Origin: Paragorgia papillata
Taxonomy: Eukaryota > Cnidaria > Anthozoa > Scleralcyonacea > Coralliidae
Length of the DNA stretch: 64,000 bases
Direction: 5' to 3'
NCBI GenBank assembly: GCA_035771165.1
Contig: JAWNZC010000421.1
Span: 721,001-785,000 of the forward strand
Position 1 is the first letter of the stretch. Each line of letters begins with the position of its first letter. A program made the translations under genes and the position numbers. Below the pieces are notes generated by a model, which saw nothing but the letters and a program-made list of their open reading frames with translations, did not search any database and was not told the DNA's origin. Below, one piece after another: positions 24,585 to 57,451 of this stretch.

Positions 24585-24985
24585 ATAATAATATTTGGTG
24601 CTACTCCAAGTGACGAACCATAATAGTTGAGTGGAGAAAAACTCTATACTCGACCGTGGATGCATGGATTTGAACCCGCGACCTTCGGTTTACTAGTTAC
24701 GCCGGCTCTATAGCTAGAGACTCGCCGGCTCTATAGCTAGAGACTGTTTCGCAATAATTATTCCAACAACATATAAAGATGAAGAGTTAAGTCTCTCGAT
24801 ATAAGAAACTATAGATTCTAGTTTCGCAATATCAAATATATTAAGTACCATCATTCCACGACTTGTTCCCGATTTGACGCGGGTTCGAATCCCATGCAGC
24901 CGCGGTCGAGTGAAGTTCTTCTCTACTTATCTATTATGGTTTGTCACTCGGAGTACTGTAGCACCTAATATTATTAGTAATCTTT
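24585..24985. mobile_element. Inverted pair of tRNA-derived SINEs
   Basis: The left copy (minus) and right copy (plus) share CTCCGAGTGACAAACCATAA-type tails and the B-box region GCGGGTTCGAATCCCATGCA. A 27-base segment holding GCCGGCTCTATAGCTAGAGA is duplicated near 24700. B boxes identify a tRNA origin. Confidence 0.65.
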
Positions 24986-27430
24986 CTGTTTATTAACAAA
25001 CTTCTGTATACTCTGGAATGTAAACATAAGTTGAGACACAGCATGCGGTTAAGACTATACTAAAGTACTGAGAGATACGAAATTTCATTCTGAGAGAGAC
25101 GCTTATACGACAACCCCGCGGTTATTACGAACACATTTTTTTGACCGGACGGTGGTCGTATTAACGACTGTATACACAAAGACTTCGAGTTGAGTAGTTA
25201 AACGTTTGCATGTGTACATAGCTGGTTAAAATCTTACATATTGACCATAACTGTTCAATTTGAATAATAATGGTATGTTTAAGATATCAACAATACATCA
25301 AAATTTCACACTGACAGAAAACAATCATAGTGAAGAGCGAAAGCGATGTAACTATCTGCTTATATTTCCACAGGTCACCTTGGCAGTATATATATATATA
25401 TATACTTCTTGTATATCAATCTTCAAATAACGCTTGAACAAGCTGTGTGTACTATATATAGTATATATTATGTTATAAATATAATCCTTTAGCAATATCG
25501 TTCATTGATATAGGCACCAATTAGCCGTTTGTCTCTGGTATTCTCACTTTCGGTTCTCCGGTTCGAACCGTTTCGGCACAGACAGCAACACCTTCATCTA
25601 ATATAAAGATACTGATGTATATTTAGAATATTTTATTAGTTCACAAAGAACTCTTTTTTGACAAGGTATAACCCCCCCCCCCCCTCTCCAAGCTTTCGTT
25701 TTGACGGCTGAATAGTAAATACACGAGTCAAGCTGTTCTATTTAGCCTGGCCTGAAATTTTCTGCATATTTGAGGTTAATTTTGCTCGCCAAGTTTGTCC
25801 GCAGAGGCGAGATCAGCTCGGGCTGGCGCAAGGACTTTGGCTTGAAATATCAGTATTTTGTTAACTTATATAAAATCTTGGCAGATCACCACTTTTAAGC
25901 TTGTTTATAAGTGTACATCAGAATAACAAACAGTTCATTCAATATATTGATGTAAAGAAGTACTGTTTTTCTGGCTACTGTAGTCATGGGTCAGTCAGAT
26001 GAGGGTTGACTTGCCAAAATCTAGGCCAAAATCTCGTCTAGATCATGCATGCCTCATAGGCGATATGACAACTTTCCTATAAATGTAAACACTGTCACCG
26101 GGATTACTTGACGCATACCAAGAATATTTTTTATATCACTTTCCTCGGTGACTTTCATCACCTAATTTGACACCTCGGTTTTTGCATTTCCTATAATAAC
26201 TTGGATTCATATCAACAGAATGTTTTTCAAACTGCGGCAGCACGCCGACTATAACTTTTCCTCTACATACAACTGAACAGGTCTAGACATGTCACTGGCG
26301 AAAATCCTCCCAAAGCCAGGAATATTGTTTTAATTTACTGAACTCGAGGGAAACGGCCACTGAATCGGACAAAATTATAACTGTGTACTATAGTTTGAGA
26401 CCAAACTTTAATAGACCAGTTGCAAACTTGCAACACCAAGGCTGGAATCGATCCGCGCGATACTAGTACAGTGCTTTGACCACAGACCGTTGGCTATCAA
26501 CTCCTTATGCTTGCTCTACGAGTTCTGCATATATTAATCTTAATGTAATATGGTTGTAATTCCGGTGAAGAACTGGGCATGTAGTAGAATCTCGAACTCG
26601 CGCGTTACTGGCTTGAAAAACTCGCTAACTCGAACAAGAGTTGCCTCTCCCTTCCACAAATTTAAGAGTTTGAGAGATAGCGGGGTTCCATGCACTGTAT
26701 TACATTTTACTCGATTATACAACGTGTATGTTATATGGATTATCTAGAATTATATTTGAGAGGCAGAAACTGAATAATACAGAAGGGAGAATTTGTGGAA
26801 ACACCACAGTCAGAAATATAGTTCAACCAAGTTTGTTTGGAATTGTATTGAGGGGGGGGGAGGGGGGGGGGGGGGGATTTGCCCGAACTGCGCACTTTCC
26901 CGATTGAGACGCATTATAAGACGCACTAAAAACTTTGCCCATGTACGTTCAGACACATGATGAGTCTAGTATAAAAACGGTCATCGGAATTAACTGACGG
27001 CTCAGGAAAACTCCGTGCAAGGCGCCGCACGGCATGAATTGGGTCACTTGTCTGCGCCGTATTAGCCTGTACTAGCGCCGTATAGGTCAACACTTGAATT
27101 TTTTGGTATATACCCATGCAGTATAGCCTCCCCCGCATCCAACTCTGGCTTTCCAAATCTATCGATTTTCAACGTATGGGCAATGTTTATTTGGGCCAAG
27201 GTATTCGTTTTGACCGAGCATGCAGGACAGCGAGGGGTTGGAAGCGATAAAATGGAAAGCGCGAGGGAATGGGGAGGACCCTAAATATTCTTACAATCTT
27301 CACTGATTTATTTGATTTATTTAGTTTTCGTGAAATAATACACACGAGGTCTCTTACCTTTAAAAACTATCATACTACATAATAAAGTGATACATTTATT
27401 ACAGAAGTTTGGTGGACGTTCGTCAAGCTC
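24986..27430. other. Intergenic, simple repeats and tRNA-like fragments
   Basis: Contains TA microsatellites (about 25387-25403), poly-C at 25672-25684, poly-G at about 26851-26877 and a minus-strand tRNA-like fragment at about 26435-26495 with a degenerate B box. No gene supported. Confidence 0.45.
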
Positions 27431-27439
27431 AATTACTCA

Positions 27440-27512
27440 GAAAATCTTTCTGAACCCCAGACAGGTTAGACGCTCTAACCATTGAGCCACATTGAGCCAC
27501 TGAGGCCCCATT
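27440..27512 (-). mobile_element. tRNA-like SINE fragment
   Basis: On the minus strand reads GGGGCCTCAGTGGCTCAATG with a duplicated A box, then GGTTAGAGCGTCTAACC and a decayed B box. Confidence 0.45.
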
Positions 27513-27814
27513 TGGACACATACATTACAGCAGTTTTAGCCAACTAGAACTCGCGTTCTCAAATTCATTAATAATTCATGAGAATTTTACTCAATTAGAC
27601 AGCTCCATTCCGTCACGTGAATGGGCTGTGAAACACGGTAAAGCACTGCATCAAACACTAGTGTTTGATCTGTTTCTTCATCAAACACTAGAGTTTCATT
27701 TATGTTAATTAAACACGAAACACGATACGATTGAGTAAAATTGTATCACAAAACATCCACAAGTCCCACAACGGTGGCTCATTGGTTCATTGTCTTTCAT
27801 TTGAGAAGCCATTT

Positions 27815-27960
27815 TAAAAACTCGTTCTGCGTGTTTGATCACGGTATCAAAACACGAGAAAGCTAGAAAGCTAATGAATCTCGAGGGGCTTCGCCCCTCG
27901 AGATTCATTAGCTTTCGAGTGTTTTGATACCGTGATCAAACACGCAGAACGAGTTTTTGA
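27815..27960. repeat. Foldback hairpin, about 65-bp arms
   Basis: Arms run from AAAAACTCGTTCTGCGTG to the closing stem GGGGC-TTC-GCCCC and back. The left arm carries a 10-base insertion (AGAAAGCTAG) relative to the right. Confidence 0.8.
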
Positions 27961-27982
27961 AATAGTACATCAAGCTCTCGGC

Positions 27983-28105
27983 AACGTCCTCCGTGGCTCA
28001 GTGGTCAGAGCATTGCACTAGAATCGCAAGGTCGTGGATTCAATTCCTGCCGGAAGGCCTGTGTAGTTGCATTTTTCGCAACTGGTCCCGGTTTGGTCTT
28101 AAAAA
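27983..28105 (+). mobile_element. tRNA-derived SINE
   Basis: A box TGGCTCAGTGG and B box GGATTCAATTC at tRNA spacing. The anticodon arm is mismatched and the acceptor ends do not pair, so it is not a functional tRNA gene. Confidence 0.6.
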
Positions 28106-28974
28106 TGTATATATTCTACACTCGAATTTTCTTTCACAAAAATCCCTAGAACATGCTATGTAATCGAGTGAAATGCCCAATATTATTACTAATTATAGTC
28201 TAAAGTTAGACCATTCAAGGCTTCTTACAGAAGAACAGTTTAAATGTATTAAGCGCCAGGTAGATAGAATACCGATGTCAAAAATATGAAGAGCAAAGAA
28301 GTAACGTAAAGTTAAATATTTAAATTGAGTCTTTCTATTGTTGTTGTTTTTTTACTTGACAAATCCATTTTTTTACTATTCTGTGTAAAAAACATAGACC
28401 TACTGATTGACGATATCAAGGATGCCTAGAAAAATAGAAAATCTACACTTCCATATTGTGTTGTTTTTTTGTCAATATGTTTGTTTTGAGTTGAGTACGC
28501 AGTGCTTAAACTACTTTATAATTGACTGGCATTGTCTTCCGGTGTCTTGCACATATCATTATTACACACTTGAACCCTGTTATAACGACAAGGCCAAGGG
28601 ACTGAGTTGATTGCTTGGTTAAATCGGGTTGTGGTTCTATTATATTATAATTATTACTGGCAGCATAACTTTGCAGGCTATAACTGGTCTTTTTCAATAT
28701 GGCAACGTCGTCCTTTATTGTCTAAACATATATCAAGCATAATAGATCTTTATTTGTTTGACATGCCAATTCTGTAATTAACCGACAGCCATATAGAGCT
28801 CACGAGCTTCATAGTTGGAACTGATTGTGTTATTCTGTGCTGGGTTGGGCTAGGCTGGCTATCTTGCGTTGTGTTGTGCTTTGCTGGTCTATGCTGTGTT
28901 GCGTGCATGCTCATGGGCTATCCTACGCTGTGCTTTGTGGTGTTGTGCTTTGCTGTTATGCGTTGTGTTGCAGT

Positions 28975-29220
28975 GTCGTGTTGCGTTGTCCTGTGCTGTG
29001 CTGTGCTGTGCTGTGCTGTGTTGTGCTGTGCTGTGCTGTGTTGTGCTGTCGGTGCTGTGCTTCGCTGCTCTGAAGCCGTGTATTGTTCTGTGCTGTACTG
29101 TGGTGTTTTGTGCTATGTGTTGTGATGTGTTGTGTTGTGTTGTGTTGTGTTGTGTTGTGTTGTGTTGTGTTGTGTTGTGTTGTGTTGTGTTGTGTTGCGT
29201 TGTGCTGTGTTGTGCTGTGG
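28975..29220 (+). repeat. Pentanucleotide array (CTGTG)n then (TTGTG)n
   Basis: About 28980-29050 is CTGTG-based and about 29120-29215 is TTGTG-based. The ORFs on both strands here (Cys/Val-rich, Thr/Gln-rich) are products of the repeat and are not genes. Confidence 0.9.
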
Positions 29221-29476
29221 TATAGTGTGCTCTGCAGCGGTGTATTGTGCTGTGCTGTACGGTGGTGTTCTGTGGTGTGGTGTTGTGTCTTGTGTTGTGG
29301 TGATGCTTTGGCTCGAAACGTCAGTATTTTTTACCACAATCTAGAAAGTTTACCACACGCGATCACTCCCATATCAAACTTTTTTTTTGTTGTTTTGACT
29401 TCTTATAGGAGCGATAAATAAATTTGCATGCAATTCCTTCAATTCCAGCACAGTTCCTCACAAGTATGGTCAAGCT

Positions 29477-29663
29477 TATAGACCACTTTCATAATGGCCG
29501 CCGCTTTAAATATTCTTTTATGTACATCTAAATTAGCCTTTCTAGCCTCGTTAGGGAGCAAAGATTATTTTGAATTGCACACACGCAAACGAGGCCAGAA
29601 AGGCTTATTGAGATGCACACAAAAGAATATTTAAATTGGTCGTCATTATGAAAGAGGTCTATA
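29477..29663. mobile_element. TIR element with long inverted arms, copy 2 (187 bp)
   Basis: Termini TATAGACCACTTTCATAATG and its inverse ATTATGAAAGAGGTCTATA. Inner arms match copy 1 at 17410-17595. Confidence 0.7.
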
Positions 29664-32180
29664 AGCACATCTTTCTGTTTACGCAGTGAGTCGCAGTCTG
29701 TTTGTCATCACGGTTGCTGTGGCTATAGGTCTACATGCATGCAGCCTTATTATTTAAGCAACTGTACGGTATGGAATTTGTTTGGGCGTGCATGTTTATT
29801 TTATTTTAATAACTTTGCCATACCAATCACAAACATAAATACAGACATTAAGACAATAGGCTGGGTAACCGCAACAGCTAGTGCCAATTACTGCGACCCC
29901 AAAACAAGTACGATTTAACAGTTACTTTAATAATACATGATATACAACATACATTATTAAACTTACTACGATATCTACTAAAAGGAACACGATGGTGGGC
30001 TCATAAGGCTTCGAGCTGTGTTGCATTTTAAACATATGCTTTTCCATGTTCGTGGGTCGCCTACGTCATATGTATTGTTAAGTGTATAGTAGTTGAATAG
30101 TAACTTCTTGAAGTTTGAGAGTGTGATGTTTTTTGTTGTAATAGTTTTTGGTAGTATGTTCCATGTTCTTGTTGTCCGAATTGTGTATGATTTTTGGTAG
30201 GTCGAAGTATTAGATTTTTTGGTTTGATATTTGTCGCAGTCAGGCGGTTGGATGATCTTGTTTGTTTGTTTGTGATGTTGAGGAGTTGGTAGGTGGTCTT
30301 GTTGAGGATGTTGATGCCGTGGTTAGTTTTGTAGAAAAATACAATGACTATAGGTCTTCATGTCAGTACGTTGAAGGAAGGAGTTTAGTCGTAAGTAGTC
30401 GTTCTTCGTATTTAATGTTACAAAGGATGGGTAGATCCAGAATGAATTTCGAAGCCCGTCGTTGCCGGAATGTGTCGATATACCAGGAAAAGTAAAGCGA
30501 TTTCCTGGAGAAGCCCAGCAGGAGGCATAATAATAACATTGATGTGCAGGCAAACAACTTAACTTTCATGGTGTAAACAATCATGGCTTTAAAGGATTAG
30601 TTCAGCACATCAAACATGTAAGCTCTAGTTTTTTCACGCGCTAAAATAGGGCTCTTGTCTCACTAATGTGTGTAAAATGTTTTTATCGAGTAAACAATGA
30701 CCTTTCTTCGAACTTTTAATCAGATTGCTTTCCGGTGAACGCTGAACGATTTTTCTTTGAAACCTAAGCCAAAAAGGTGTTATCGAATCAAGTACTATTG
30801 ATCAGTGGCGTACCGAACGGGGGGTAACAGTTTTGCAGTTAAGGAGTGGGCTAAATAGAGCGGAATTATATACTCAAATGAAGATTTCCCTTCACCTTAC
30901 TGAATATATCACCTGAATATCTTGTGATTTAAATAACAACCATATGCAAGAACTTATAGCAAACTGTTATTAATAAATATATTATTAAATAAGTTCGGCA
31001 AGTAAATATTATACCTTTGTCCAATATATTTGACTATAGACACCAGTACGGTAAACTAATGATAGTAAAATAATGAAGATCTTAAATTATATCTGATTAT
31101 TAAGTAATAGATACAGCATGAGCAGCCGATCTGTATCTGATTTACAAGGCGAGCCTTCGGCTCGCCTTGTAAATCAGATACAGATCGCCTGCGAAGCTGT
31201 ATCTTTCTTAAAATACAAATGCATCTAAGTAATCAAGTTCACCAACTATTTTAGCGATATACTCTATTTTAGCCGAGAAAATCGAAGCTAAAGTTTATGT
31301 AAATCAGGACGATTCTGTATCCGATTTACAACCTCTGCTACGGTATTGATTTCTTTTGTGTTTTCCTCATGAATTATTAATGAGTTTTTTAAAGTACTAT
31401 ACTAGTAGCTGTATCATTTGATACAGAACACCAATAGACTATACTGACTTGTTAGAATTCTGTATCATTTCTAAAATACTAATAGACTATACAGGCTGTT
31501 TACATTGACATATTAGGTCTCATCTCTCAAACACGGAAATTGAGCTTTTTCTGAATCAACTTCAACTATAGCTATTACCAAAACTCGTTTAGCTTCGCTA
31601 CGGATTATGGGTAAATGTACCACCGCCATCTTTTTCGGTATCGTCAATTGCTGTGCGGCTGTAAGAAAGTCATGAAACTTTCTCATATTCTCAGAAGGCC
31701 GACGATTGCAGAAACGCCATTCAACCGTTGTTTGCGATAATCAGTGTTTATAGGAGTTTCAAAATACCTAGATAAGCTGCGAAAATGCTGACTATGTTAA
31801 TCGACAATTAACTATTGTCTTTGGTTTTGTAATGTTGTGACCGACGAAGGTTAAATCCGAGGTTAATTTAGCTACTCACTTACTCCGAACTGAATCACTG
31901 TTTCTGCGATTGGCCCAGAGTATTCGGATAGACAATCGTTTGATCAGGTGTTTTATTTGACTTTTGGTTCTTTTCTCATTCCCAGTCTCCTGTCAACGGA
32001 TCTTTTCTATTCTGTGACGTCATCAAAATGAGTTCTCGAGAGAAAAGAGGACTAGGAACTAGATGAGGATTTGATGGAAAATACCGAAAATTTCTTCGAG
32101 GACTTAATGAACGGCTTTCTATAGCTATATTGTGAGACGTGCCGTTTTGTTTTCAGACTGGCGACGATATTCGTTTTATT
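29664..32180. other. Intergenic between repeat cluster and the KPWGT gene pair
   Basis: No conserved ORF recognised. Contains a palindrome at about 31117-31175 (GCGAGCC-TTC-GGCTCGC centre with TCTGTATCTGATTTACAAGG arms) and a segment at about 31612-31655 whose reverse complement recurs at 37802-37848. A possible acceptor (TTTTGTTTTCAG) at about 32156 could mark a 5' UTR intron of the next gene. Confidence 0.4.
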
Positions 32181-32246
32181 AATGTAACTACATTAAAATT
32201 GTGTACAGCATTGAGGATAAAGTGATTCTGTTGGGTAGACGGAGTC

Positions 32247-32600
32247 ATGGCACCTGGCAAGCCGTGGGGAACGATCGAGAAATCAAGGTTACGACTAGGT
32301 CACCAGAAACTGCGTCCCGAACAGATTGACGAAATGGTAGACCGACTGAGCGCTCCCAAGAACTACTCCGAGACGAGCAAGAAGAAACGAAGCGCACAAA
32401 CAGACAAACGACCGCGGCTTGACAAAGAGAGAACTGACGCCATGTTGGAAAGACTTGCCAACAAGGAGGAGAACAGACGAAGGACACCGGACACCATGAG
32501 AATCTGCTCTCATAAGAAAGTATGGGGTGCCGTGCTAAACTCTTATGCTTGGAACGGATTAAATCATCAAGCGATTTTATGTAACGAGGAAAGCCCTTGA
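32247..32600 (+). CDS. Small intronless KPWGT protein A, 117 aa
   Basis: Starts MAPGKPWGTI at 32247 and ends with TGA at 32600. Features seen: KPWGTI (residues 5-10), GHQKL (18-22), QIDEMVDRL (26-34), a strongly basic Lys/Arg stretch (45-62), ERTDAMLERLANKEEN (61-76) and a C-terminal aromatic SYAWNGLN. It is the tandem paralogue of 33731-34078, sharing all these blocks in order and nearly the same length. The conserved blocks argue for real coding sequence. I do not recognise the family. Small tryptophan-containing basic proteins of this size are common among ciliary microtubule proteins, which is only a guess here. Confidence 0.7.
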   Translation: MAPGKPWGTIEKSRLRLGHQKLRPEQIDEMVDRLSAPKNYSETSKKKRSAQTDKRPRLDKERTDAMLERLANKEENRRRTPDTMRICSHKKVWGAVLNSYAWNGLNHQAILCNEESP

Positions 32601-33537
32601 GGCGAAACATTTGTGGATAATCGATTTATCGTGGACATATTTATGACATACAGTCTACCATCAAACGAAACATTGTTTTGAAATTAAGAGAGGAGGAGAC
32701 AATAATAATATGAAAAACCATGACTGTCCCAACCGACCTTGACCACTGAATATCAAGACACGGTCAGGATAGTCTTTCATATTGAAACATCCCCGTTCCT
32801 TTCAAGTTTCTACAGGAACATATCTTATCTTCTCAAGGGAGCGCGGAGCCTTTCAAACGGATTCTGCATGTACACACTGAGACTTCTGAACCCAATGTGT
32901 TCAAATGAGTCAGAGATTTCACCGTTACATTGTTCGCAAAAGTGCATGGGGGGAGTTCGGGTATATAGTGAGGGTGTAAGGTATTTTTAAGAAATGCTCT
33001 GAGACTTTAGACGACTGAGTCAGCGATGGATGCTTGACTTGATATCGATTATCATTTGAGCCTAAATGTCTATGGCTCATGGGATATGATTAATTTCACC
33101 GATGTCAAAGGCCAAAATATGACTCTACAGTATATGACTGCAGTCAGAATTTGAAAACCCTGTTCATGCTATAATATACATTGCATGCAAGCAATAACGT
33201 TCTTCAACGTTATTAACAATCCACTAAATAGTTTATTGCATTTATTGTAATCAACTTAAATCCTGGCTTTTCGTTGACGTCAACCACAAAGCGGGCTAAT
33301 CTGTCAGCAAGCTTTTGTTAACAGTAATACATTCTAGAGTTAAGGTTTATATTGGGCATGGAGTTGATTCCTTTCAATGCAATAAATCACTATCACTGCC
33401 ATTGGATTGTAATAACGTTGTAAGCATTATATATTATTGCTTATCCAATTGTAATATGTTTGTCAAAGGAGATTGTAAGTTGTCAAAGTTGAATATTAAG
33501 TGACCAAAACTAAACACGCTTTGAATAATCGAAATTT

Positions 33538-33551
33538 AGCGCCATGGCAAC
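33538..33551. promoter_or_regulatory. Near-consensus RFX X-box upstream of KPWGT gene B
   Basis: AGCGCCATGGCAAC matches 11 of 14 positions of the classical GTTGCCATGGCAAC X-box; one half-site is perfect. RFX sites mark ciliary genes in animals. No equivalent was seen ahead of gene A. Confidence 0.35.
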
Positions 33552-33730
33552 AGCTTGGTTTGTGAGGCAACCATTTGACAAGAGGAGGATTAATGATATT
33601 GGAAGGGAACAGACTTCAAAACAAACGAAGATTATTTTTTGTTGTTTTGGTTTATGCCTTTCGTACTCTCCGAAGAAAGAAAGAAAGCAATAACTATCGA
33701 AAAACAACCAAGATATCGGAGAGCGTGCCG

Positions 33731-34078
33731 ATGTACTCGAACGCCAAAATACGAAAACCATGGGGAACCATAACGCATCCCAAAGAACGCAACCCGGGGA
33801 ATCTTCTGGGCCACCAGAAACTTTCCGCTCAACGAATCAGTGAATTGACCAACAGACTTTATCAAGAGGATTGGTTTGAAAAACGTGAAAGAGCACGGTC
33901 TGGATTGAGAAAGCGAGACAAGACACCAGTTAAGCCGAAGAGAACTGCCATCGAAGTCGAACAAATAGTCAAGCGACTGACTAACAAAGCTGAACAAAAT
34001 GTCACAGACAGCGACAGAACGGGCTCGATGAAGGAAATGGGAATATTCAACACGTTTGCTTGCAAAGGATGGAACTAA
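33731..34078 (+). CDS. Small intronless KPWGT protein B, 115 aa
   Basis: The chosen start is ATG 33731 (MYSNAKIRKPWGTI). An in-frame upstream Met at 33575 is possible, but the paralogue comparison supports the later one. Blocks: KPWGTI (9-14), GHQKL (27-31), RISELTNRL (35-43), basic stretch (50-75), a second coiled block VEQIVKRLTNK and C-terminal NTFACKGWN. It is the paralogue of protein A, 1.1 kb upstream in the same orientation, so a tandem duplication. A near-match to an RFX X-box (33538-33551) lies 180 bp upstream. Confidence 0.7.
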   Translation: MYSNAKIRKPWGTITHPKERNPGNLLGHQKLSAQRISELTNRLYQEDWFEKRERARSGLRKRDKTPVKPKRTAIEVEQIVKRLTNKAEQNVTDSDRTGSMKEMGIFNTFACKGWN

Positions 34079-34649
34079 CCCATTAACACCACTCGGTGAT
34101 TCCAACTAAAGTTTAATAATTTGCAAAACTAGAAACGGTTCCGTGAATTTTCATTAGGTAATTATTGTACCGGATATGTTCCCTATTCGTCTCAATAATT
34201 TAATTTCCTTCTACTCTGCTAAAGGGATGTTTACAAGGCCACAATGGAAGGCGAGACAGACAGAACAAGCGGGAGGTCGATTAGAATCCCGTGTTTATCT
34301 GAGAATCATTCCAGAATATTTGAGGAATGGCTGTTTCCGCTTATTCACCGCTTTGGGTCGCCGTTAAACCTATACACTGTATGAACAAATCTATTCAAAA
34401 TACACTAAATGCATTTCTTGTAGTGACTGGTGTGTCTTAATATGACTTTATTTGATTTCGCTACTTGTGGGTGTCCCTGTTTAGACCGTGTTCGTATTAT
34501 TTGTCAAACGCTTCAAAGTATTTAAAACAAAACTATAAGTGGACGTCGGATTTCTCCGAAGTAGTGTAGATTTGTCGAGCAGTGTTCCAGTCCCCATCAA
34601 TAACACTAGCTTTAAAACCGTTCTTATTTATTCACTCGATACTTAATAG

Positions 34650-35420
34650 ATGACGTTTCCCCCAATGTTCTTCCCAAGCCGCCTTGCGCGCTCCCACATT
34701 GCACCTTCCTCGCAACGCCTGGGTACGAGGCTGGCCGACAATTACAATTTCCTTTCCAGAGAGGGCTCTGGGAACGAGATTCTCCCAGTGGCAACAGGGT
34801 GTGGGGACCTCAGGAACGAGATTGTAGGAGTAAACACTGCAAGCAATGTGGGAAATAACCGTGGCAACGGTTAGACAATGAAGACTAAGTAAGATTCGAC
34901 TATTCATGTGTTTATTGAAGGTCAATAAAAACTACAAAGGGGCTATCTCAGAATATTAAAGATGTTAATAATGTAGCTATACAGCAAGTAACGAACCTTA
35001 AAATTTACAGTCTCGTCGAGTTACAATCTCTTTCCCAGAGCCCACGTTCCCCACCCGGGAAACGAGAGACTCTGGGATAATCCGTTTCAAATCACAGGAT
35101 TCTTGTTATTCCGGTTGAGGTACGCATGCGTAAATATCCGAGCGGAATCTGGATAGTATGTTCTCCTTGTTTGACTTTTCCCCAAACAAGTCAATGGGGT
35201 TGCTGGCGAAGCTCGAATTACAGCATCTACACACATACGGCGAAGATATCGATCGCGGCAACGTCTTCACTGGAGTCTTCCGACTCTTGTCGTCCGACAT
35301 CTTTGTTATTTTGGTTTTATTAATTCTACTTCCGGTCACTTCAGACCAACTCATGCTCACTATTCAGCCAATAACGTAACGATTTGAAACGAATTATCCC
35401 AGAGCTCTGGGAACGAGATT
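34650..35420. repeat. Repeats with CTCTGGGAACGAGATT, inverted pair bracketing an ORF
   Basis: GGCTCTGGGAACGAGATT occurs at about 34767 and 35405. A TIR-like pair ACTCTGGGATAATCCGTTTC (about 35070) and its inverse GAAACGAATTATCCCAGAG (about 35387) bracket the ORF at 35106-35360, so the ORF may be carried by a mobile element. Confidence 0.55.
35106..35360 (-). CDS. Cys-pair (ZAD-like) ORF within a TIR element
   Basis: An ORF of 84 codons containing SPYVCRCCNSSFASNPIDLF followed by FGEKSNKENILSRF. The CxxC-x9-IDLF pattern resembles the start of ZAD-type treble-clef domains seen at the N-terminus of some zinc-finger and transposase-related proteins. The second Cys pair would be in another exon. 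A GTACCT donor after YAC is possible. It is bracketed by inverted repeats, which favours element origin. Confidence 0.35.
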   Translation of the reverse strand: MSMSWSEVTGSRINKTKITKMSDDKSRKTPVKTLPRSISSPYVCRCCNSSFASNPIDLFGEKSNKENILSRFRSDIYACVPQPE

Positions 35421-35596
35421 GGTCGAGTTACAGAATAACAACAGTTTCCCGCTTTTTTTTGGTCGTGAGCTCGCGCAGGCGCAAAACATTTGGCAGTGGT
35501 GTTAATCCAGGACAACTCATGAAAGAATTACTTTCACGCCCTATCTAATGCCCGCAGTAACATTACAGAGACATACTGTCCGTTAGCTTGAAACAC

Positions 35597-35602
35597 TTTA
35601 TT
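35597..35602 (-). terminator. COPS2 polyadenylation signal
   Basis: AATAAA on the minus strand, 50 bases past the COPS2 stop codon. Confidence 0.65.
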
Positions 35603-35651
35603 TCACAAATAGTACAACACAAGATCTAAAACACATTACGAATTATTACAG

Positions 35652-45782
<10,131 letters not shown>

Positions 45783-46304
45783 CTTTTGATTTGGAAAAAC
45801 TTGCAGTTAATTTTTTGGCAATGAGTTCTTATTTTACATACATCAAAAAGTTTTTTCCGGATATTCCCGGATATGGATTATGCAGCTTGGAAGCAATGAT
45901 ATTTAAAATTGCACACGACTTGTTGAAAACATCTTTACATGTTTTAAAGATAAAAATATAAATTGTAGAAACACTATCACAAGTTTATACTTTGCAGCAC
46001 TTAAAAAAAAATTGCGCAATTGATGTAGCATTCTAGAAATTTAAAAAGTTTTCTTTAGAAAGTTTAAATTTTTTGTAATTTTTTATTTCGTATGTTGTCA
46101 TTTCTGGTTGTTTTTTCTCTAAACAGAATCATCCTCAGAGAAACATGAGAAAATTTTTCATGATCTCATGAAATTTTTCGGTTGAATCATTGAATTTAGC
46201 CGGTAAGAAATCATGAAAAATTTTCTCTAAAAATATATGTCATTCTGGCGGATGGAAAATACAACCACTTATCAACAGATCAACTTCCGCGTACGTAAAA
46301 CAAG
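45783..46304. promoter_or_regulatory. Bidirectional promoter region of COPS2 and MAU2
   Basis: A 522-bp AT-rich interval between the two divergent start codons. No TATA box at usual spacing for either gene. It contains repeated ATCATGAAAAATTT-type words near 46150-46230, partly inverted. Confidence 0.6.
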
Positions 46305-57120
<10,816 letters not shown>

Positions 57121-57451
57121 GTTTTTGGTCTGCTGGCAAACCCAACTGCAGAAACCATCACACTCGAAATGCAGTTGCCACTTGTGCTTGTCAAATACTC
57201 TGAGTAGTTTTAAAATGTTCCTGTCAGCTACTCGTGCTGTCAACAACGTACAGCTATCTGTTTATAGGTAGGCGGAAAATGACATGACAATAGTGAGATT
57301 TTTCACTGCCTTCATATTGCATTGTTTGGTTTCGTTCAGTCATCGGTTGACTGTGTTTGTGCCGCTATATATGCAACGTGATACATGCACCCATAGTTGA
57401 AATTGTATTTCCGATCGGCTTTATGTACTTTAGTATAGTACTTTCAGCTCG

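Noticed and set aside
27983..28055. Possible functional tRNA gene
   Set aside because: A and B boxes are present, but acceptor and anticodon stems do not pair; it is a SINE head.
28825..29421. Long Cys/Val/Leu-rich and Thr/Gln-rich ORFs
   Set aside because: Produced by the CTGTG/TTGTG arrays in several frames; no splice or domain support.
33632..34105. Minus-strand ORF of 157 codons opposite KPWGT gene B
   Set aside because: It is the antisense shadow of the plus-strand gene, whose paralogue supports the plus reading.
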